Made by a program: the position numbers and the translations under genes. A model generated the notes under the pieces. That model had not been told where the DNA came from and searched no databases. It worked only from the letters and a program-made list of their open reading frames with translations. A stretch of DNA of 12,680 nt from Chrysochromulina tobinii (lineage: Eukaryota; Haptophyta; Prymnesiales; Chrysochromulinaceae), in NCBI GenBank assembly GCA_001275005.1, contig JWZX01001487.1, positions 1 through 12,680 on the forward strand, written 5' to 3'. Shown here piece after piece: positions 6,992-12,680 of this stretch. Every line of letters starts with the position of its first letter. Positions within the stretch are counted from its first letter, which is position 1.

Positions 6992-7879
6992 CTCTGTTGT
7001 GAGCAAGCAGCACCCCGCCCGCCGCCGGGCCCATGTATCTGCACTGGCTGCAGCGGTTCTGCACGGCCTCGTGGAAACCGGGTAACCGCACACTGAACGG
7101 AACGATGGCCGCGGTCCCGTGTTGGTACGCGGACGTACGTGAGGAATGCAACCATGGAGCATGGTGGAAATGTGAAAATCCGAATCCTCTTTCGTTTACC
7201 CAAGACTCGACTTCGATACGCGGAACGCGCACTCCGGACTCTGAGGTCAGCGGTGGTCTCTCCTCAGTCTACCGTACTGCCGGGGGGTGCCGTGCGACTC
7301 CGCCCTCTGCTCGGCTAGATGGTTTCTTCTGCGTCAGATTTGTCTTCTCGCCGAGGAGCGAGTTAACAGTGAAGGGCGGTTGGGCTGGGGTGAAGGTAAC
7401 CCCGGCGAGTGAGGTACCAGAGCGGGCAAGGCTCGCTTCCGTAGCCAGCCGGAGGGTACGGTGGGAGAGCGCTCCACCCGTTGGCTGAGCACCCGCTGGG
7501 CAGGGTTGATATCCGATCGATGGTGTGTGCCTACAAGAACCAACCGAGACTATCGGTCTCTATCGCATGGGCACACACACCAACGGTGAGACCTTGCCAA
7601 ACGTCATCCAACGGGGGGGCAGGGCCCTGCTGGGCGACCCGGTGAAACGTTTCGCCGGCAGACGTTTCGTTCCGCCCAGGCATCTCTGTCTCGCCAAAAC
7701 GAAATGGCGGCGCTCCCAAGAGCAACCCCACGAAGCTCTCAGCGCAGCAGTCAGGGCCAACACACGTTCGCGTGTTTGGCGACTTTTCAGCGAACCCACC
7801 ACCATCCCCTGGACACCACCAGTATTACCACCCGTACCGTACTGTGTGTTACTGTGTGGGACCATAGGGGGCTCGCGCC
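6992..7879. other. Long intergenic region without a convincing gene
   Basis: Between the dioxygenase stop and the small ORF at 7880. An ATG-started frame at 7033-7488 (151 codons) has erratic composition and no recognisable domain. An antisense frame over 6619-7203 is a shadow of the dioxygenase. A small hairpin gagac-N5-gtctc lies around 7545-7560. No tRNA, rRNA, transposase or clear polyadenylation signal was found. It should hold the 3' UTR of the dioxygenase. Confidence 0.5.
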
Positions 7880-8065
7880 ATGGCGAGCTCCCGCGGCTTT
7901 CTAAACATTCAATCCCTTAACGAGCTCACGTACGAGAACGAGAAACGAGGGAAACACGTCACGACCCGTAGTAGCGTAATTTATACGGCTTTACGGCAGC
8001 GCGAAGCCATCGATGAAGATCTTATGATGCTGCGCGGACTGCCCCGGACTCCCCCGGGGGGTTAA
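7880..8065 (+). CDS. Possible small protein, 61 aa, unknown
   Basis: The ATG has a favourable context (gcgccATGG). The product is hydrophilic, with a helix-prone middle (VIYTALRQREAIDEDLMMLRGL) and a Pro/Gly end (PRTPPGG). It is not recognised. Codon use is less GC-rich than in the neighbours. Its TAA (8063-8065) overlaps the TAA of the convergent coiled-coil gene within a TTAA palindrome. It may be chance within the 3' UTR of that gene. Confidence 0.3.
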   Translation: MASSRGFLNIQSLNELTYENEKRGKHVTTRSSVIYTALRQREAIDEDLMMLRGLPRTPPGG

Positions 8066-9468
8066 GGGGGGGATGTGGCGCGAGGACTCCTCACAGCCGA
8101 GCCCGGTGGTGCTTGCAAGTTCATCTCGGCATAGAGCATGGTACGGGCGCGAACGGCGGCGCCTGGCGTATCCAAGTCAACTGCTTTGCGCATTTTCTCC
8201 AGCTTGGCTTGGGTTCTACTCTCCAACTTCCGGCGGGCCCGGTCTTCCTCATCGAGCTGCATAGTCAGTTGCGCCAGCTGCGCTTGGTCTCTGTCTCGCG
8301 ATGTCTCTAGCTCATTGATTCTGGCGTTTGCTTCCCTGGCCTCCATATGGCTTTTTTCCTTGAGCTGTCTGGAGAGTTCATTAAATTCCTTCTTGGCCGC
8401 CTCTTTGTCCGCAACAGCCTGCTTTCGACCCTTCTCCGCATCCTGAAGCGACGCTTTGAGCTCGTCAATCTGTTTCGTCGAGCTGGCTTCTTGAGTTTCC
8501 AGCGCTCGTTTCCAGTTCTCGACGACACTCGCGTGTGCCGCCGCCTGGATGTCAAGGGCTTTGGCCTCTCTTTCACGCGCGAGGCGCTCTTGCTCCGCTA
8601 AAGTCTTTCCAAGCTCGTCGACTTCCCCAAGGGCCTGCTGAAGCTTTTTCCGGTTCGCGAGAAACTCTGTACGCATCTGCTATTCGCGAATCGAAATCGT
8701 GTAGGATGAATCACAGCTCAAGCGCGCGTCTTGGGCCTATAGGTGTGGCCACACGAAGGAGCGTACAGTGCTCAGTGCATCCTCGTACTGCATCTGTTGA
8801 TTTTTCAACTCCTGCATCGCGCCGTCTGCAACACGGCGCTGCTGCTCGAAAGCACTCGACAGCGCATAGTACATGCTAAGAGCCTCAGCTTCGAGTGCCT
8901 CCGTCGAGGTCTGCAACGAAGTGATAGCTTTGTTCGAGAGGACTAGAAGCGCTCGCACGCTTGGCCTGTCGATCCCAACGAGCTTTTCGAGCAGCTGCAC
9001 TTGCTCCTGGACCGAATGACGCGCCTCCGCGCGCACACCCGCCGAAGCGATGAGCGCGATCTCAAGAGCGGTCGGTTGAGAGCGATGTCTCGTTGGCATG
9101 TCTTGGGCTCGAAAGTTTAGAGGTCGCTGAAGCAAGGCTTCGGATTGGCTTGGGTGGAGTGGCCTGGGCATGGTTGGGCGCCGATGGTTTGGAGATGGTT
9201 GTGCCGGAGCCGGAAGGGCCTTAAGGCTTTCAGAAGCGCGCAATGCACGCGCAATTGGCGAATGCAATGATTGCTGGGCCCAATAGAGGGGATTTGCTCT
9301 GTCAAGGACCGCACTATTGCGTTGAGCTGTTGCTGCACTGTGTAGGGTTCGTTCCAGCTCGAACATTCGCTCATCGAGGCTCTTGGACTCCAGCAGTGGA
9401 GCTGCGCGACGATGCTCTGACACGATTACTGAGGCCGGGGATTGCGGTGGCGATCGGTGCGCCATCAT
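8062..9468 (-). CDS. Coiled-coil protein, two exons (9468-8767 and 8676-8062)
   Basis: 438 residues after splicing: exon 1 gives 234 codons from the ATG at 9468-9466 (a second ATG follows at once), and exon 2 gives 204. The frame upstream is closed by a stop at 9523-9525. The N-terminal part (residues 1-150) is Pro/Ser/Arg-rich and probably disordered. From about 160 it is helical, and residues about 195-400 form a long charged coiled coil (QYEDALST joined to MRTEFLANRKKLQQAL, then LKASLQDAEKGRKQAVADKEAA). The end has Thr/Ser-Pro sites (VRSPRATSPP). No enzymatic motif or membrane helix is seen. A cytoskeletal, centrosomal or scaffold role is a guess from the architecture. It is divergent from the ARM-repeat gene and convergent with the doubtful small ORF. 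Confidence 0.75.
8677..8766 (-). other. Spliceosomal intron of the coiled-coil gene, 90 nt, phase 0
   Basis: On the minus strand the intron begins GTACGC just after an ACT codon and ends AGCAG directly before ATG CGT. Without splicing the frame ends at TAG after nine more codons (VRSFVWPHL). With splicing the heptad-like helix continues without a break in the same phase. Its A+T content is higher than that of the flanking exons. Confidence 0.75.
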
Positions 9469-9956
9469 GTCACCCCCCGCAACCAAGCACACAGGGCTCG
9501 ATGACTCGAACGCTCGATCTGATCACAGGGAACACCGCCACAGAGGAAGCGCTCGGGCTCTTGTTCGTTTGTGTGTGGGAGGAGCAACTTGCAACGGTTT
9601 CGCGTCCAATCTCAAAACCACTCTTACGGTTTCGCCCTCGGGATGCGGGAGTTCAGAATACCTATAGTCCTTGACTTACAGTGACACTGGTAAAAGTCAT
9701 GTCAATCAATCGAGTCAAGTCACCTCTTGTCCAGTTGTCCTCCCTCTTGTCACCTCCACTGCTACCGGTACGGATAGACTCGAGCACATTCGATTGGCTT
9801 CCTGTTAGGTTGTCTTTCGTTTACTGTTAACGTATCGGTCATTGAAACAAGACGACTGAGGTGTCTTGCGATGGCGAAGAGCCGAAGACAAACCTCGATT
9901 TCCTTATTTGAAAGACCAATTCAATTTCGAAACTGTCATCTCCAAAAACACTGGTC
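9469..9956. other. Divergent intergenic region between the coiled-coil and ARM-repeat genes
   Basis: About 490 bases that should contain both promoters and 5' UTRs. Visible: a pyrimidine-rich stretch with cctcttgtc at 9723 and 9743; a reversed CCAAT box (gattggc, around 9792); a small inverted repeat cagtg-a-cactg at 9679-9689. No TATA box is obvious. A short upstream ORF occupies 9871-9960. Confidence 0.5.
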
Positions 9957-9960
9957 ATGA
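9871..9960 (+). promoter_or_regulatory. Upstream ORF overlapping the ARM-gene start codon (ATGA)
   Basis: An ATG at 9871 opens a 29-codon frame rich in Arg and Gln (MAKSRRQTSISLF...). Its TGA at 9958-9960 overlaps the main ATG at 9957-9959, giving ATGA. If the transcript starts upstream of 9871, ribosomes would have to leak past this ATG or terminate and reinitiate at the overlap. No transcript start is known, so its reality is uncertain. Confidence 0.45.
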
Positions 9961-11840
9961 CAATGCCGTCAGAACTGGACGGGGAGATGAAGCCAGCGGG
10001 ATTCTTGGAGGATATCTTCTCTTTTTCGAATCGCTTGTTCGGCATCACGCCAAGCTCGGTGCAGGAGGCCGAGAACGAGCAGGGCCACGTGGCTGAGCCC
10101 GTGACGGAAGTGGAGGACAATTACATACCGACGAAGGATGGAGATAATGCTGAGAACGACGTGCTGATGGACTCCTCCAGTCTTGGTGAGATAAGAGGCA
10201 AGCTGGATATGCCCACTCTCAAGTCGGATGAGGCGGCGCAGCAGGCCAGCGGATCGACGGGCAAGGGAAAATCTCTGATGGGCTTGCTCTCGTTCCGCTC
10301 GGGCGAAAGCGGAGGCGGAGGCGGAGGCGGAGGCCTGCTCTCGTTCCGTCCCAAGGGGACGAAAACGACCCTTGGCGATGCCGTCTCCACTCTGCTCTCC
10401 AGTCATAGCCATTCGGACGACAAGGTCGTGGAGGCCGGTAAGGTGCTGAGCGACTCTGTGCAGACGATGGATAAGGTGTCTCTCGCTGCCAAGGTGGGCG
10501 CGCTCGATGCGGTCGCGGCGGCGCTCTCGCACAAGGCCACCCAGCTTTCGGTCTCACAACACCTGCTGCTTCCCCTCATCAATCTGTCCGCGGGGGAAGA
10601 TGAGGCAGGGTTGCAGCGGACGCGCCACTTGGTGGCGAGAGGCTGCGTGCAGCACGTCAGCGCCATCATCGAAGTGGTACTCTCGATGTCGCCGCCGGAG
10701 CAAACGGATGCGAGCACGGACGATGACGACGTGAACGTGGCCCTCATCGCCAAACGCTGCGTGTGGACCCTGCAGCATCTGTGCCGACGCGATGACGTGT
10801 CAGCGAACGGTTGGCTGCCCGTTGTACAACAGAGTAAGCTGGTCCTCGCGGTCTGTGCGCTCATGGCGACCTTCCCCTCGGACGGCATCCTGCAGCAGCG
10901 CGCCTGCTCTTTCTGTGCCGCCACCTCCTTTGCGATCGCCCTCGAGGAGAACTACCGGTCGCCAGGCTTACCTGGCGCGGCCGCTTGGTCTGCCCGTCAT
11001 TGCATCGCGGACGGGGACGGGATCGCGATCATCGACGCCGCAACGGCGGTGCTGCGCCGACCGATCTCAGCGGAAGATGGTATGGAAGGCGGAATACTCA
11101 GCTGCATCCGCCACGAGGCTGCCGCCACTGCCCTCGCCGACGTGGGGCGTGTGAGCAGCGCGGATGTCGGGACGGCCAATTTGCCAGCGTACGCTGTCCG
11201 AATCGGGACCATTGACGCTCTCACAACGGCGATGGAGGAGTACTTTGACGTCTTCGCGCTGCAGGAGTGCGGGCTGGCGGCGCTCGTTGCGCTCGGGGAG
11301 ACGGCCAGCGACGCGGCGGACGATGCGACTCGGCTGGACATAGCTCGCGCGGGTGCGAGCCGTGTGCTCGTCAGGAGCATCTTCAGTCCCGCCGTCGACC
11401 TCAGCCGCGAAGCGGAGGTGCGTGCGGCGGCGTGCCAGGGGCTATTGGCGCTGAGCGCCGTCCGAGCGCGCGACCACCTCGTTCTCGAGGCGGACGCGCT
11501 CGAGGCGCTCGTCGAAGCGCTCGCGAGGCACCCGAAGAGCAGCAGCGTTGTCGTGAGCGCCTGCCGCACGATGGCCGCCCTGTGCTCCGGCCACGACCCG
11601 AGCGACGCGCGCAAGTGTCGCGCGCTGGACATCGGCTGCATCCGAGCGGTCGTGAGCGCGCTACGCAAGCAGTCGAGGAACGCGGAGGTGGTCGAAGCTG
11701 GATGCCAGGCCCTCACCGTCTTGTGCTTCGACTCTGGCGCACGCGCAGACGCCCTGGCATCCGGCGCCGAGCCGCAGTGGTTGGCGCGCTGCTTCAGCGG
11801 CTCCCCGTCCAAGAAGAGGGAATTCCAACAGAGTCTATGA
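9957..11840 (+). CDS. ARM/HEAT-like helical-repeat protein, 627 aa
   Basis: Starts at ATG 9957 (another Met two codons later) and ends at TGA 11838-11840, with no intron visible. Residues 1-104 are acidic and disordered. Residues about 105-133 hold a duplicated GLLSFR motif around eight glycines. From about 145 to 615 the chain is a solenoid of helices with ARM-like sequence: AAKVGALDAVAAALS, HLLLPLINLS, VRAAACQGLLALSAV, ALEALVEALARHPKSSSVVVSACRTMAALC, IRAVVSALRKQSRNAEVVEAGCQALTVLCF. The Gly-x-Ile/Leu-x-x-(L/V)-(V/T)-x-(A)-(L/M) pattern at the start of each repeat and small residues in the last helix are typical of ARM. An acidic loop (DASTDDDD, about 251-258) interrupts the array. Inferred role: a protein-binding scaffold. 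The partner is unknown. No F-box, kinase, GTPase or membrane segment is seen. Confidence 0.8.
   Translation: MTMPSELDGEMKPAGFLEDIFSFSNRLFGITPSSVQEAENEQGHVAEPVTEVEDNYIPTKDGDNAENDVLMDSSSLGEIRGKLDMPTLKSDEAAQQASGSTGKGKSLMGLLSFRSGESGGGGGGGGLLSFRPKGTKTTLGDAVSTLLSSHSHSDDKVVEAGKVLSDSVQTMDKVSLAAKVGALDAVAAALSHKATQLSVSQHLLLPLINLSAGEDEAGLQRTRHLVARGCVQHVSAIIEVVLSMSPPEQTDASTDDDDVNVALIAKRCVWTLQHLCRRDDVSANGWLPVVQQSKLVLAVCALMATFPSDGILQQRACSFCAATSFAIALEENYRSPGLPGAAAWSARHCIADGDGIAIIDAATAVLRRPISAEDGMEGGILSCIRHEAAATALADVGRVSSADVGTANLPAYAVRIGTIDALTTAMEEYFDVFALQECGLAALVALGETASDAADDATRLDIARAGASRVLVRSIFSPAVDLSREAEVRAAACQGLLALSAVRARDHLVLEADALEALVEALARHPKSSSVVVSACRTMAALCSGHDPSDARKCRALDIGCIRAVVSALRKQSRNAEVVEAGCQALTVLCFDSGARADALASGAEPQWLARCFSGSPSKKREFQQSL
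10281..10348 (+). repeat. In-frame 17-base direct repeat flanking a (ggaggc)4 tract
   Basis: A 17-base sequence ending ctctcgttccg occurs at 10281-10297 and 10332-10348 with one mismatch, 51 bases apart. Between them lies four times ggaggc (10311-10334), encoding eight glycines. The product is GLLSFR-(linker)-GLLSFR. It looks like a local duplication with hexamer expansion and may vary in length between strains. Confidence 0.85.
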
Positions 11841-12040
11841 GAAAGCACGAGGCTGCCGCAGCCCTCCCGCGGCTTTGCGAGGGGAAGCGAGAGGCACACG
11901 TATAGGAATTTAGCGGTTGCCGCGGTGAGAGGCAGAGGGCCGTTCAGGGGCTCCGTTGTCTTACGAGTAGACTCGTCGTCACTCGTTCGATCTCGGTGGT
12001 TGATTGTCATTGTCGATGCTTGATGCCGTGCTCTACCTCT

Positions 12041-12046
12041 AATAAA
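12041..12046 (+). terminator. Candidate polyadenylation signal of the ARM-repeat gene
   Basis: AATAAA about 200 bases after the ARM-gene stop, followed by an A/T-rich stretch (agaaattatatatg) unlike the surrounding GC-rich sequence. It matches the canonical signal, but its use in this organism is unproven. Confidence 0.5.
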
Positions 12047-12093
12047 AGAAATTATATATGAACGGGACACACATCAAGATACCGTACGTTCAC

Positions 12094-12136
12094 GATACAT
12101 GCATGATACATGCACGATACATGGGATACGTATCCC
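12094..12136. repeat. Three 11-base repeats followed by a 14-base perfect palindrome
   Basis: The word gatacatg starts at 12094, 12105 and 12116, a strict 11-base period. It runs into gggatacgtatccc (12123-12136), a perfect palindrome that extends three more pairs on each side if one T-G pair is allowed. The palindrome re-uses gatac in both orientations. It may be a protein-binding site cluster, the end of a small mobile element, or a hairpin in a transcript. Confidence 0.75.
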
Positions 12137-12574
12137 GTGATAACACCCCCCCCCAAATTCGATAACAAACCCCCCGTCACCCGTGGTACCTACCCATTGG
12201 CCGTGTCCGGGAGTCGTCGTGCCAGACCCAGGGACACATAGTTAACGTCCTGCAGACAGAAACCCTGTAGGGGACCCTTCGGTATTGATATTTCGTCATG
12301 TCTTTCTGAAACAAAAGACGACAAAAGACAGGTCCAGAATGTAGTAGGATCGTAGGAACATCAAAGGCCCATCAAAGGTTAGGACCCTTAACCCATGGAG
12401 CACGGTGCCCTGGCTGCGCATCACTTTGCCTTCTATACCTAGTTTGCCGAGTGTGGGGGTCTTCCTCTTCCTTGCGAAAGGGTCAGTTGAATCGACACAC
12501 AAGGTACCGACCAGCCACTACCTCTTCCTTGCTTGAACTCGAGGGTGTGAAATCAACTTGTGAAATCCCTCGCC

Positions 12575-12680
12575 ATGGACGCGAGTGGCAGCGCCGAGGC
12601 GGTCGACGCGATGGTCGACGCGCTCCGTCGCGGCGACGAGGCCAAGGCCGTGGGCTTCATCGACAGCGTCAAAGGAGCGG
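12575..12680 (+). CDS. Start of an unidentified protein, 3'-partial
   Basis: An ATG in a strong context (cgccATGG) opens a frame that continues through the window end: MDASGSAEAVDAMVDALRRG, then DEAKAVGFIDSVKGA, 35 complete codons. The GC-rich third positions match the other genes here. The sequence is helix-prone with an acidic start. The A(V)DAMVDALRRGDEA pattern is loosely like the opening of a helical repeat (ARM or ankyrin-type), but too little is present to name a family. Confidence 0.6.
   Translation, partial: MDASGSAEAVDAMVDALRRGDEAKAVGFIDSVKGA

Larger units (their letters stand above)
11841..12574. other. Intergenic region between the ARM gene and the last gene
   Basis: No convincing coding sequence; a 68-codon minus-strand frame (12296-12502) has no domain. 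It contains a polyadenylation-type AATAAA (12041), short repeats with a palindrome (12094-12136), a run of nine C (12146-12154) with gataaca on both sides (12139 and 12161), a repeated catcaaagg (12359 and 12370), and a 12-base pyrimidine word cctcttccttgc at 12464 and 12521 ahead of the next start codon. Confidence 0.55.

Noticed and set aside
6619-7203. A 194-codon minus-strand frame over the dioxygenase 3' end
   Set aside because: It is largely antisense to the PhyH catalytic region, with no domain of its own.
7033-7488. A 151-codon ATG-started frame after the dioxygenase
   Set aside because: No domain, irregular composition rich in Trp, Cys and Arg, and weak start context; probably a chance frame in GC-rich DNA.
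7545-7560. Small hairpin gagac-N5-gtctc as a tRNA arm or terminator
   Set aside because: No cloverleaf partners, no TTCGA-type T-loop nearby, and a five-pair stem is common by chance.
10997-12070. A 357-codon minus-strand frame opposite the ARM-repeat gene
   Set aside because: Its product is Ala/Ser/Thr-rich without a domain, as expected from the complement of a GC-rich coding sequence; the plus frame has clear ARM-like repeats.

Overview
The window is nuclear DNA from a GC-rich, intron-containing microbial eukaryote, most likely an alga (haptophyte- or stramenopile-like). The signs are: GT-AG spliced coding sequence, long GC-rich open frames, proline-rich Ser-Pro linkers between extracellular modules, chlamydial-PMP-type beta-helix repeats, an SEA-like domain followed by a membrane helix, an ATG in a Kozak-like setting, and an AATAAA element. 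No bacterial operon structure, rRNA, tRNA, CRISPR array or recognisable transposase is visible. The species is inferred and cannot be fixed from the sequence alone.

Layout. (1) 1-4848, plus strand: the 3' part of a large mosaic surface protein. It carries a cut-off beta-helix fragment, a Cys-rich ShKT-like remnant, three complete beta-helix modules (5, 5 and 8 repeats) joined by Pro/Ser linkers, an SEA-like domain, one transmembrane helix, and a cytoplasmic tail with a small Tudor/SH3-like segment and an Ala/Glu-rich repeat. (2) 4849-5576: a G-rich tract with quadruplex potential, then a beta-sandwich domain broken by a frameshift, probably a gene relic. (3) 5861-6991, plus: a phytanoyl-CoA dioxygenase-family Fe(II)/2-oxoglutarate oxygenase with all key residues. 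(4) 6992-7879: no convincing gene. (5) 7880-8065, plus: a doubtful small ORF whose stop overlaps the stop of the next gene. (6) 9468-8062, minus: a coiled-coil protein in two exons separated by a 90-base intron. (7) 9957-11840, plus: an ARM-repeat-like protein, preceded by a short upstream ORF that overlaps its ATG as ATGA. (8) 11841-12574: intergenic, with an AATAAA signal, 11-base repeats and a 14-base palindrome. (9) 12575 to the end, plus: the first 35 codons of another gene.

The genes do not form an obvious pathway. The coiled-coil and ARM genes are divergent, with start codons about 490 bases apart, and may share a promoter region. The most distinctive element is the repeat-built surface protein. 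Its modules share long identical DNA stretches, so it looks able to grow, shrink or shuffle by recombination.
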